In this document: positions 1 to 6,739 of the stretch, piece after piece
Numbering within the stretch: position 1 is the first letter of the stretch
Layout of the letters: every line of letters starts with the position of its first letter
Origin: Loktanella salsilacus
Lineage (GTDB): Bacteria > Pseudomonadota > Alphaproteobacteria > Rhodobacterales > Rhodobacteraceae
Direction: 5' to 3'
NCBI RefSeq assembly: GCF_900114485.1
Contig: NZ_FOTF01000028.1
Coordinates: 1-39,098, forward strand
DNA length: 39,098 nt
Translations under genes and position numbers: made by a program
The notes under the pieces: model-generated
The model's input: only the letters and a program-made list of their open reading frames with translations
Told to the model about the DNA's origin: nothing
The model's database searches: none

Positions 1-32
1 TTGCGTGAAAACGCAGGCCGCTGATGTGAAAA

Positions 33-55
33 CGCGGGGGATAAAATCCCCCGCG
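33..55 (+). other. Strong hairpin in the 23S-5S spacer
   Basis: Ten base pairs (33-42 with 46-55) close an AAA loop, followed at 62-68 by a run of T. The stem is perfect and GC-rich. It lies about 15 nt before the 5S gene, so it is probably an rRNA-processing stem rather than a working terminator, because the 5S and tRNA downstream must still be transcribed. The 23S gene itself lies outside the window. Confidence 0.5.
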
Positions 56-70
56 GTCTGTGTTTTTTTG

Positions 71-187
71 GTGTGGTGATCATAGCGTGAGCAAAACACC
101 CGATCCCATCCCGAACTCGGCAGTTAAGTGCCACCGCGCTGATGGTACTGCGTCTTAAGACGTGGGAGAGTAAGTCATTGCCACACC
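71..187 (+). rRNA. rrf: 5S ribosomal RNA
   Basis: About 117 nt with the conserved 5S core CCCGATCCCATCCCGAACTC (101-120) and the loop-E/helix-IV stretch TGGTACTGCGTCTTAAGACG. The ends GTGTGG and CCACAC pair as helix I. The sequence is the alphaproteobacterial (Rhodobacteraceae) type. It is followed by tRNA-fMet, the usual order at the end of a rrn operon in this family. The ends may be off by a few bases. Confidence 0.95.
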
Positions 188-270
188 TAATAAACACAGA
201 CACGTATCTCTCAACGATATAAAACAAACAAATACAGCGACATATGGACAAAAATAACGTCCAATAATGG

Positions 271-349
<79 letters not shown>

Positions 350-861
350 TATTATTAACAATTACAACGCGTTACACGCCACCTTCGGGCGGCTTTCTGC
401 GTTGGCATTTCGGGTGGTGCTACGCTGGTGCTACGTTTTTCGGGTGCTCGGAGACGGTGGCCGCTGGGGAGCTATAATGCTCTCTATCCAAAAGAAATTG
501 AGATCGTTCTGTCGGACAGAGGCTGGTTAATCGTCGTTGGCCTGCGTGGTTGTTTGGGCCGGAGTATCAAACGGAATGAAGCTTGGTCTGAAAGGCTCAC
601 AGTTATTATGTGCTTTGAGGTGGGTGTATTGCACCGTACATGTATCCATAGTTGGTAGATTTTCAGTTGAAATAAGTGCTGACTTCCGTTGGCACTGCTA
701 CCTTTAAGATGAGGTGCCCTAGGTTGTCATCAAGGTATAGCGATTGGGATGAGGGCCCGTACTCGTGAGGTCTAACTATGCCGTGCTAATTCCTAGGTTG
801 ACAGCTTGTCATTCCTCTTCCAAACCTAAGGTTGTATTATTAATGATGAAAATCTAGAAAG
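350..861. other. Left end of the element, no convincing gene
   Basis: About 500 bases hold a tRNA-side stem-loop (378-393, GCC..TTCG..GGC with one A-C mismatch, followed by TTTC) and the tandem GGTGCTAC repeats at 415-434. A TTGACA hexamer lies at 798-803, but I see no well-spaced -10 box. A 76-codon open frame (428-658) has no Shine-Dalgarno sequence and an odd composition, so I do not call it. The leader for the repeat-protein gene must lie in the right part. Confidence 0.5.
415..434 (+). repeat. Tandem GGTGCTAC repeats, left end
   Basis: Two copies of TGGTGCTAC start at 415 and 426, 11 bp apart. The same pair with the same 11-bp spacing and orientation occurs at the other end of the element (7911-7929). 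Tandem direct repeats near both att cores are typical of arm-type binding sites of tyrosine integrases or of excisionase sites. Confidence 0.55.
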
Positions 862-870
862 GTGAGCCTA

Positions 871-1212
871 ATGTCTCGGAAATTTCTTGCTCGTGCTGCT
901 GCTACAACATGTGTTGTCGGGGGCATGGTTGGGCCGGTGAGCGCAGAGTCGTGTACGTCATATGGCAATACAGTATATTGCAGCGACGGATTCAGTGCTA
1001 CGCAGTACGGAAACACTGTCTACGGTAGTGATGGTTATTCATCGACTACTTATGGCAACACTGCCTACGGAAGCGACGGTTTTTCTTCTACTGCGTATGG
1101 AAATACTGTGTATGGGAGCGATGGTTACTCGGCTACGCAGTATGGAAATACTTTGTACGGAAGTGACGGTTACTCGGCCACGCAGTATGGAAATACAGCT
1201 TACGGGAATTGA
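871..1212 (+). CDS. Secreted protein of 15-residue YGNTxYGSDG repeats
   Basis: The 113-residue product begins with a signal peptide: MSRKF, a hydrophobic stretch to about residue 20, and a likely cleavage after VSA near residue 26. The rest is six tandem copies of a 15-residue unit, YGNTVYGSDGYSATQ with small changes, the last cut after YGN. The first copy has a Cys (YCSDG) and another Cys lies just before it, so they could form a disulfide. I chose the ATG at 871, with AAGG 8 nt upstream, over an in-frame GTG at 862. Short YGNT/SDG-repeat exported proteins occur in many bacteria without a known function; a beta-rich repeat fold is likely. It is the first rightward gene of the element and is followed within a few bases by the next gene. 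Confidence 0.7.
   Translation: MSRKFLARAAATTCVVGGMVGPVSAESCTSYGNTVYCSDGFSATQYGNTVYGSDGYSSTTYGNTAYGSDGFSSTAYGNTVYGSDGYSATQYGNTLYGSDGYSATQYGNTAYGN
961..1209 (+). repeat. 45-bp coding tandem repeat, about 5.5 copies
   Basis: Units start at 961, 1006, 1051, 1096, 1141 and 1186 (TATGGNAAYAC or TACGGAAACAC), each encoding YGNTxYGSDGxSxTx. The last two full units are nearly identical in DNA, so copy number could change by slippage or recombination. Confidence 0.85.
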
Positions 1213-1214
1213 AT

Positions 1215-1949
1215 GTGAAAACTCACGCCGAGCCATTGAAGGTTGGCTGGATAGTGGATGCCCCTTTCGGTGACTTTGCGTTTTCTGAGCCAAGTTCCTT
1301 GTTTCGAACGCGAGATAAGGCTGCCTCAGAACGTGCAGTTCAGGCATGCCCAGCAGTAAATGATCTGGAGCAGCGTCTATTCGTAGTAGCTGCCCCTTTC
1401 AGTTTCTCTCTTTCCGTTACGAAGGTTGGAGAAGATTTTGACTTATATGTTGAGTCAGAGAATACGCGTGCCGACGCCGACTTATTAACTCGTTATCTTT
1501 CATTCATGCCGCAAAATCTCTGGCGTTCGCCTGATAGACCTGTCTTGCAGGTCTTGCTTCCTTACGTCTTTATCTGTGATGAGATGTGCTATTTGACCCA
1601 AACGCCGCCGTATTTAGACTCAGTTTTCAACGATTGGCCGGGAACGATTATCGCGGGTCGCTTTCCAATTACAAATTGGCCTCGAATTCTAAACTGGGCA
1701 TTCGAATGGCATGATATTGCCCGCCCTATTACTATAAAGCGCGGGCAGCCATTGTGTTATTTTTCATTCGAGGGAACCGACCCGTCTCGCCGAGTTAAGT
1801 TGATCGAGGCCAAGGCGACTGATGAGTTGCGTGCCTTCAGAAAAGGTATCGAGGGTATGCCAAAGTTTACATCTGGAACTTTCAAAGTAATGGATGAGGC
1901 TAGTAAGCGTCGGCCCAAGACCCTTCTATTGGAGGCTGACCGTGGTTGA
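1215..1949 (+). CDS. Uncharacterised cytoplasmic protein, 244 aa
   Basis: I do not recognise this family with certainty. The protein has no signal peptide or membrane segment. A central stretch (PVLQVLLPYVFICDE, then GTIIAGRFPITNWPRILNWA, then FEWHDIARPITIKRGQPLCYFSF) reads like proteins now grouped as domains of unknown function in phages and islands, with a conserved GRFPI..W.R.LNWAFEW core and an I..GQPL.Y..F end; DUF6065 is a possible but unverified match. The reading frame is open from a TTG at 1209 that overlaps the previous stop. The GTG at 1215, with GGGA 7 nt upstream, is the better start. The gene is translationally coupled to the next one: its stop overlaps that start by 8 bp. Confidence 0.65.
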   Translation: MKTHAEPLKVGWIVDAPFGDFAFSEPSSLFRTRDKAASERAVQACPAVNDLEQRLFVVAAPFSFSLSVTKVGEDFDLYVESENTRADADLLTRYLSFMPQNLWRSPDRPVLQVLLPYVFICDEMCYLTQTPPYLDSVFNDWPGTIIAGRFPITNWPRILNWAFEWHDIARPITIKRGQPLCYFSFEGTDPSRRVKLIEAKATDELRAFRKGIEGMPKFTSGTFKVMDEASKRRPKTLLLEADRG

Positions 1950-2277
1950 CGGTTCTCGGCTCATCAACGGAGCTATTGATATACGCGCAGAAGGCTCTTT
2001 ATTCTATTTTGCATTGGGTGAATGGCTTCGTTCAGATACAAAGGAAGCTGAGTTCGTCGTAGCTCAAAGGTGTGTTATTCCAACTGAGGAGGCACGTGGG
2101 TTGCTAACGTTTCTCCTGTCTAATCTTCCTCCGGACAAAGCGGTGCCGGTAAAGTCTGACATTGATGATTCAGCATCGACTTCGGCACCTAAATTAGCAG
2201 GTGTTGGTGAAAAGGTTTCGCGGCAACGCTTGTTTAGAAGCATTAAGGAAAATGATGTCAAAGCGCATGGCATTTGA
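1942..2277 (+). CDS. Hypothetical protein, 111 aa
   Basis: The family is not recognised. I chose the GTG at 1942 because GGAGG lies at 1931-1935, 6 nt upstream; the longer frame from 1894 has no such signal. The start overlaps the end of the previous gene by 8 bp, so the two probably act together. The N-terminal 75 residues look compact (alternating hydrophobic pattern, SLFYFALGEWLR, then EEARGLLTFLLSNLP). The C-terminal 35 residues are charged and probably disordered. There is no Cys cluster, HTH or membrane segment. Base composition is AT-rich like its neighbours. Confidence 0.6.
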   Translation: MVDGSRLINGAIDIRAEGSLFYFALGEWLRSDTKEAEFVVAQRCVIPTEEARGLLTFLLSNLPPDKAVPVKSDIDDSASTSAPKLAGVGEKVSRQRLFRSIKENDVKAHGI

Positions 2278-2595
2278 AATGGGTTTTCTCAAAATTTAAT
2301 ATTGCTTAAATTTTTGCGGATTGCAGACAAGGATAAATCGGTTGTTATGAATTTTATCCGTCTTCAGTTTCCTACTAGTGTTTGCCAGAATACGGTAGGG
2401 TCCTGAAGGCAAGACGGGTGGTTTTTTCGTCAATTCAAATACGTTTTTTGTCGTTGTTCACATGAACTTTAGTGCACTGCTTTTGGCGTAAATTTTATCG
2501 TTATTTTTTATTTTGGTTTTTCTCGAGGTATCGGCGTGCATGCTGGATGGAAAATGTAGGTGGTTCCCCAGTGTTAGTTTTTCTGCAGCTATTCT
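2278..2595. other. AT-rich intergenic stretch between convergent arms
   Basis: This lies between the last rightward gene and the iteron array. It is T-rich (runs such as TTATCGTTATTTTTTATTTTGG near 2496-2517) and has no supportable gene. It could hold terminators for the rightward genes and the AT-rich melting zone of the proposed origin. Confidence 0.45.
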
Positions 2596-2675
2596 GCCGT
2601 CCGCCCTGTCCGCCGCTGTCCGCCGCCAAGCCCTGTTGATTATGATGGCGGACAGGGGCGGACAGGGCGGACAGC
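2596..2675. repeat. Inverted iteron array, candidate replication origin
   Basis: Three GTCCGCC units (2599-2605, 2608-2614, 2618-2624; spacing 9 and 10) are mirrored by three GGCGGAC units (2647-2653, 2657-2663, 2666-2672; spacing 10 and 9). As a whole, 2596-2624 and 2647-2675 form a 29-bp inverted repeat with two mismatches around a 22-bp centre. The array sits four bases beyond the stop codon of the primase-helicase gene. Phage P4 and similar satellites replicate from repeat arrays bound by their own primase-helicase, so an origin is the best guess. A very strong terminator for either arm is the alternative, but there is no T-run at either end. Confidence 0.65.
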
Positions 2676-2678
2676 GAT

Positions 2679-4730
2679 TTAGGTCAGTGTCACTTCGATA
2701 ACGCGACGTCGGTCCTTCCCGGTGCGGGTGTGCGTAACGATCACGCCCCGCGACCGGAGCAGGGGAGCGATGCGGCGAAGTTCGGTGCCAAAGGCTGCGG
2801 GCTGGCGCGGGAAAGCGTCGCTGCCTTCAGTGATCGCCGGGTAGCGCTTACGTAGGTATGTAATGAGATCGGCAGTTGTGCCTTCCCAATGGCGCTGTGC
2901 CTGGATCATCGTCAAGATCGCACTGGCAACCGCGTTGCATTCCAGCGCCGCTTCCTCTGCCTCTGTGCGGTTCGCGCTGTAGGCGCTCAGAAAGCTCCCC
3001 TGAGGCCACCCTAAGGTTTGTTCGGCAGCAGTGACCCATTTTGCGAAGTCGGCCATCCTGGGGCGCTCTGTGAGTCGCACAGAGGGCAGGGCGGCCATCG
3101 CCCCTGATATGGCATTTAGTAATGTGCCCAGAATTGCAGGGCGCGCCGCTTCAAAGCGCTTCCAGAAGTCAGCCTCATATTCCCGGCGGGTTTCAGAAAT
3201 CACGGGAAGATTGAGACTGATGGCCCGGTCCGCCAGGTCGGGCCGCTCTGCCAGTTCAGGAATACCGTTCAAGATGATTGGCCGTGTCGCCTTGAACAGC
3301 ACCTCGTCGGCGTCGCTGTGCAGCTTACGGGTGGCAAAGCCGCCACCGGTTGCCAGGCGACACAGCGCGTCAGCCATCGCGGGCTTGATCCGCGATAGGT
3401 TGTCAAAGGCCAGCACATGCCCATTCTGTGCCGCGATCATCAAGTCCCTCTCATCACCAGGGAAGCTGCGGCTGTCGAGCTCCGCCGGATCAATCAGGCG
3501 GCGCAGGACTTTGGCCGTCGTGCTTTTGGCGCTGCCTTGCTCTCCCGTCAGTATTAAAAGCGGGTAGGGGCCTTCAGGTCGCAGTGCGCCCAGGAGCCAG
3601 CCAACGATCAGCTTAAAGTCATCATCGTTGCGGACGTTCACGAAGGGCCGCAAACATTCCAGGTCGGCCCCCTGGCGGGCAGGGCGGGGCAGGGCCGCCA
3701 TGCTAGGAGAGCGGCGGAAACGCGGGCTGCCCATCGGCCTCTCGCGCCAGCCTTCCGCGTCAATGTCGATAACCGACCAATCAGCCCCGCCCAGGTCCAG
3801 GGCAAAGCCCTCATCGGTTTGTCCCATCCGAAAGAATACCGGATGAGTCTCGCCTTCAAACAAGGCCTGGCCGATGTACTGCCGCGACAGGTCGTCCAGC
3901 TTGGCAGCGGCGGGCGTCTTGCCCTTGGCTTGAAAGTACTCATACGCCAGCAGCCGTTTGAAGCCGCCACTGCCCAAGGCAAAGGTTTCAAAGTGATCGC
4001 CGCGCCGGATCGTAGCGAAGGGCATCTTGTCCGGACTGTGCCACAGGTCGGCGTCCTCAAAGAGTGGGACGTCAACGCTGGCGTCGTCAGCTTCAGGCGG
4101 TGGCGGGCCATCATCTAACGTAAGGACGATAAGCCGATTGATCTCAGTCACACCCCAGCCGCCTGCGATGGCGTCAGCGGCGTCCCATCCCTTATGTAAC
4201 GTAATAGGCTGCGCTGCCGGATTGGCTGCATTCTGTACCATTACCTTACATAGGAGCGCGTCAGAGATCGGGATGACCTTCGCGGGGGTGTTAAATTCCC
4301 TATGTAAGGTATCAGCGATTTGCGCGGCGTATTCCTGCCCTGGCTCGTCGTGGTCAGGCCATACGATAACGCGCCGCCCTGTAAGGGGCGCAAGGTCGGT
4401 TTTGCGAGCCGCGTTCGATCCGCCAAAGGTCGTCGTCGCAATAAAGCCAAGTGTCACCAAAGCATCGGCGCATTTCTCGCCTTCGGTCACGATGATCGGG
4501 CGATCTAGGTTTGCGGCCTGGAGTTCGGGAAGGCGATACAGTGGGCGGCTGTCCAGAGCAGTCCAGGTTTCGGCGGTCACGTCATAGGGGATAAAGAACT
4601 TATCACCGCCGCCCCGCTCAAAGCGGTTGGCGATCAAAACGGTGTTGCCCTGGGCGTCACAGTAAAAGTGCTGCGTTGTCGGTGCGCCTGCTTTCGGGTG
4701 GCGCAATGCCTTGAGATTGTCGCGCATCAT
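2679..4730 (-). CDS. Toprim and P-loop primase-helicase, large part
   Basis: A 683-residue replication protein. Near residues 76-135 is a Toprim domain: IIVTEGEKCADAL with the catalytic Glu, then VIVWPDHDEPG with the acidic DxD. The middle carries a P-loop, LTGEQGSAKST, at about 394-404, and a Walker B-like HVLAFDNLS about 40 residues later, as in D5/SF3-like island helicases. The zinc-finger-side N-terminal piece is encoded by the separate gene just upstream. An ATG at 4742 is possible, but I prefer the ATG at 4730: it gives an ATGA overlap with the upstream stop and has GGGGG about 8 nt before it. It probably primes and unwinds the excised element, with the iteron array right after its stop codon as the likely target. 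Confidence 0.85.
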   Translation of the reverse strand: MMRDNLKALRHPKAGAPTTQHFYCDAQGNTVLIANRFERGGGDKFFIPYDVTAETWTALDSRPLYRLPELQAANLDRPIIVTEGEKCADALVTLGFIATTTFGGSNAARKTDLAPLTGRRVIVWPDHDEPGQEYAAQIADTLHREFNTPAKVIPISDALLCKVMVQNAANPAAQPITLHKGWDAADAIAGGWGVTEINRLIVLTLDDGPPPPEADDASVDVPLFEDADLWHSPDKMPFATIRRGDHFETFALGSGGFKRLLAYEYFQAKGKTPAAAKLDDLSRQYIGQALFEGETHPVFFRMGQTDEGFALDLGGADWSVIDIDAEGWRERPMGSPRFRRSPSMAALPRPARQGADLECLRPFVNVRNDDDFKLIVGWLLGALRPEGPYPLLILTGEQGSAKSTTAKVLRRLIDPAELDSRSFPGDERDLMIAAQNGHVLAFDNLSRIKPAMADALCRLATGGGFATRKLHSDADEVLFKATRPIILNGIPELAERPDLADRAISLNLPVISETRREYEADFWKRFEAARPAILGTLLNAISGAMAALPSVRLTERPRMADFAKWVTAAEQTLGWPQGSFLSAYSANRTEAEEAALECNAVASAILTMIQAQRHWEGTTADLITYLRKRYPAITEGSDAFPRQPAAFGTELRRIAPLLRSRGVIVTHTRTGKDRRRVIEVTLT

Positions 4731-5038
4731 TTCAGCCCCCATTCGTTGCCCAAAGTGCGAGCCGCGTCGGTTTGCGTCAGCCCGTTTATGTAGGCGTAAA
4801 GGCTCACAGGATCGCCGCCTGCGTCACCTGTGGCAAAGTCTGCCCAGCGTCCCGTAACAGTATTCACCTTGAACGATCCGGCGCGGCGGTCTGCCCTGGT
4901 CGGATTACGGGCCACCCATTCTTGGCCGCAGCGTCGCCCATCGGGCAGCCAGGCTACCAAGAGGTCAGGGAAGCGGTTCAGGCAGGCCATATTGACCACA
5001 ACGAAAGACACGCTGCGCCATTTGGTTTGAGCGCTCAT
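4727..5038 (-). CDS. N-terminal primase piece (CHC2-side domain)
   Basis: A 103-residue protein whose C-terminal half has the hallmark GRWADFATGDAGGDPVSLYAYI followed by an alternating helix ending at GNEWGLK. This is the segment that normally precedes the Toprim domain in single-chain island primases. Zinc-ligand spacing is incomplete: only two Cys are present, in MACLN and RRCGQ, so the finger looks degenerate or absent. Its stop overlaps the start of the Toprim gene (ATGA) and its own start overlaps the stop of the AlpA-like gene (ATGA). The three genes therefore form one coupled operon. The split may be natural rather than damage, because both pieces keep good initiation signals. Confidence 0.75.
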   Translation of the reverse strand: MSAQTKWRSVSFVVVNMACLNRFPDLLVAWLPDGRRCGQEWVARNPTRADRRAGSFKVNTVTGRWADFATGDAGGDPVSLYAYINGLTQTDAARTLGNEWGLK

Positions 5039-5238
5039 AGCCCCACCTCATGTTCGCGGGACGCTTCAAAGGCTTCCAGGTCTGCCAGGCGATACCGCAC
5101 AAGGCGTCCGACCTTGATGTAGGTCAGCGCGTAGCGTTTGGTGCAGCGCCAGGTCGCAAGCGTTGTCGTGGACACGCCAAGCCGTTCTGCCACGTCTTGC
5201 GGCGTCAGGAGGTTCGGTTTTTGGATTGTAGTCGTCAT
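5035..5238 (-). CDS. AlpA-like helix-turn-helix protein
   Basis: A 67-residue protein with the MerR/AlpA-type winged HTH of the excisionase family: LLTPQDVAERLGVSTTTLATW (helix-turn-helix), then YIKVGRLVRYRLADLEAFEASR (wing). Such proteins control integrase transcription or act as recombination directionality factors; in P4-like elements the analogues are AlpA/Vis. I chose the ATG at 5238 because AAAGGAG lies 9 nt upstream. A more upstream ATG (5259) would begin inside the inverted repeat. It heads the operon with the two primase genes. A perfect 10-bp inverted repeat covers its Shine-Dalgarno sequence. Confidence 0.85.
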   Translation of the reverse strand: MTTTIQKPNLLTPQDVAERLGVSTTTLATWRCTKRYALTYIKVGRLVRYRLADLEAFEASREHEVGL

Positions 5239-5250
5239 GTTGTGGGCTCC

Positions 5251-5277
5251 TTTGAGCATGTTTCATCCATGCTCAAA
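5251..5277 (-). promoter_or_regulatory. Perfect inverted repeat overlapping the alpA-like SD
   Basis: TTTGAGCATG (5251-5260) and CATGCTCAAA (5268-5277) form 10-bp arms around a 7-nt loop. Read on the minus strand, the second arm runs straight into AAAGGAG, the Shine-Dalgarno sequence of the AlpA-like gene. It can serve as an operator for a dimeric regulator at DNA level, or as an RNA hairpin that hides part of the ribosome-binding site. Confidence 0.65.
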
Positions 5278-5446
5278 GGGTCACAGCTTAGCCCGTATCT
5301 CTCAATCAAAGCTGATCGCGGATTACGGGAGCTGAACGCTCCCGGAATCTGTGATCAACAGATGGACGGGTTTTCATCAAAATTTGCTACGTGGACGACG
5401 CAGGTAGAAAGTTCTTGGTTCAGTACAGATTTTTGCAAGAAGAGGA

Positions 5447-5764
5447 CTAAGACGGTTCACTAGGCCGCAAGGGAACGATATAATCATCCTCTGCCTTCGG
5501 GTCCATCTGGCCCGCGCTCCACGCGCTTATAATAAATGCAATTCCAAGCGGAAGCACAAAGGCCAGCAGAAGAAATCCGACTATCAGGAAAAGCCAGCCG
5601 TAAGATTTAAAAATTGGCATTACTCCGATCTTTTGTAGGAGGTTCATCTGAAGATTCCACCAATAGCGACCAACTATTGAAACACTTCCGGCCACCGCTG
5701 ATATGCCTTCTATGGCTGCGCCATAGGCGACATGGGAATCTGGCTTCTTATTGTCATTTTTCAT
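5447..5764 (-). CDS. Small membrane protein, 105 aa
   Basis: The family is not recognised. A soluble N-terminal part (residues 1-50, with GAAIEGISAVAGSVSIVGRYWW, perhaps a re-entrant or weakly hydrophobic helix) is followed by a strong membrane span at about 55-82 (YGWLFLIVGFLLLAFVLPLGIAFIISAW) and a short acidic, Pro-rich tail. Start ATG at 5764 with AAGG about 7 nt upstream. It stands alone between the AlpA operon and the integrase block, the place where islands often carry accessory or immunity genes. No function is claimed. Confidence 0.6.
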   Translation of the reverse strand: MKNDNKKPDSHVAYGAAIEGISAVAGSVSIVGRYWWNLQMNLLQKIGVMPIFKSYGWLFLIVGFLLLAFVLPLGIAFIISAWSAGQMDPKAEDDYIVPLRPSEPS

Positions 5765-5917
5765 TGGATGCCTTTGCTTTTTTGAAGCTGAACCTGAAGA
5801 GAGTCTAAAATTTATTTGGATGAAGAATCTCTATTAGGCTGCCCTGCTTGAGTGATATTTCTGATATTAATTTTGATCTTCGCATTGCATGCCGTTTTAT
5901 GAAGTCTGAGCCAATAA

Positions 5918-6739
5918 TTACGCACCCAGTTTTTGGGCCCTAAGGTTCTTAATTCCACTCACAATAGCGCTGCGGGGTAGTGCAGGATCAAGTTTCTTGA
6001 GGACCATATGCACGGCATCAACAGCATGAGACGCCGTTGATCTGGCTTCGGTAAAATACATTCCTTCAGTGAATGGGTGCTCTGAGTGTTCTTCCCAAAC
6101 TGGTTTGAAAGCCTCTAAAAAAGCCAAGACAGCATGGTTGGATCTTAGCTTGTGCGTTGCGCTGCGCTTCCGCCAGCTTTCTGTCTCTTGAGCCAATTCA
6201 TCCGCATAATCGGGACCCCATAGGGCAGCGTGATCGGGGTCGTGTTTGGGCTTGCGATTTATCGCATCTTCTGCTGCCACGGCGATGTCAGTGGCGAGGT
6301 TTTGGAGCATTGCCAACGTGTGAGGTTTTTCTCCTAACAGGCTCGACAACACTTTGGGGGATGATCCCTCTGAGAGGCTATCAAATTTCTGAATTTCAAT
6401 TTCGAGCTTGTCGCTAGCTCGGCCAAATTCATATAAATCCAGCAGGGCGAGGTGCAGTTCCTGCGCAGACCGCGCTACCTTCCCCAAGGCAGCATTTTCT
6501 GCTTTTTCTGACTGGTGGAACTCTTCATCATATTTAGCACTGAGAAAGGTGTCGATTGCAGTCGCAAGCCCTGCCTCAAGCCTTTTCTCATCGGTAGGCT
6601 CACTACAAAAACTCGCAAGCTTAGCAGTGATCTCGCCACCCAATGCTGTGCTGTACCCCCCTCGGGGTGCATCGCCTCGATACAGCAAGTACCACAGCGG
6701 CGCTGTGGCATTGCTTTCGTGGTCTGAAGTTTTACTCAT
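5918..6739 (-). CDS. Uncharacterised protein coupled to the integrase
   Basis: A 273-residue soluble protein, rich in Ala, Leu and Glu and mainly helical by eye, with no motif I recognise. Start chosen at the ATG at 6739 (MSKTSDHES), which overlaps the integrase stop by 8 bp (ATGAGTAA), so it is translated with the integrase. Longer frames upstream run inside the integrase gene and are shadows. The N-terminus (PLWYLLYRGDAPRGGYSTALGG) and the segment HALWGPDYADELAQETESWRKRS-like near residues 170-195 are possible landmarks. Being last in the integrase transcript suggests cargo or a superinfection or maintenance function, but that is only position. Confidence 0.6.
   Translation of the reverse strand: MSKTSDHESNATAPLWYLLYRGDAPRGGYSTALGGEITAKLASFCSEPTDEKRLEAGLATAIDTFLSAKYDEEFHQSEKAENAALGKVARSAQELHLALLDLYEFGRASDKLEIEIQKFDSLSEGSSPKVLSSLLGEKPHTLAMLQNLATDIAVAAEDAINRKPKHDPDHAALWGPDYADELAQETESWRKRSATHKLRSNHAVLAFLEAFKPVWEEHSEHPFTEGMYFTEARSTASHAVDAVHMVLKKLDPALPRSAIVSGIKNLRAQKLGA

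Noticed and set aside
428-658. 76-codon open frame at the left end of the element
   Set aside because: No Shine-Dalgarno sequence, unusual residue composition, and it overlaps the integrase-arm-like repeats; probably chance.
2064-2273. Minus-strand frame inside the 111-residue gene
   Set aside because: It is a shadow: the plus-strand gene has a good SD, coupling and a sensible protein.
2596-2675. Reading the GGCGGAC array as a CRISPR or a plain terminator
   Set aside because: Units are only 7 bp with 2-3 bp gaps, so not CRISPR. A terminator is possible but no T-run follows on either strand, and the iteron spacing is better explained by protein binding.
3031-3567. 178-codon plus-strand frame opposite the primase gene
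   Set aside because: Arg/Ser-rich antisense text typical of the complement of a GC-rich gene; no start signal.
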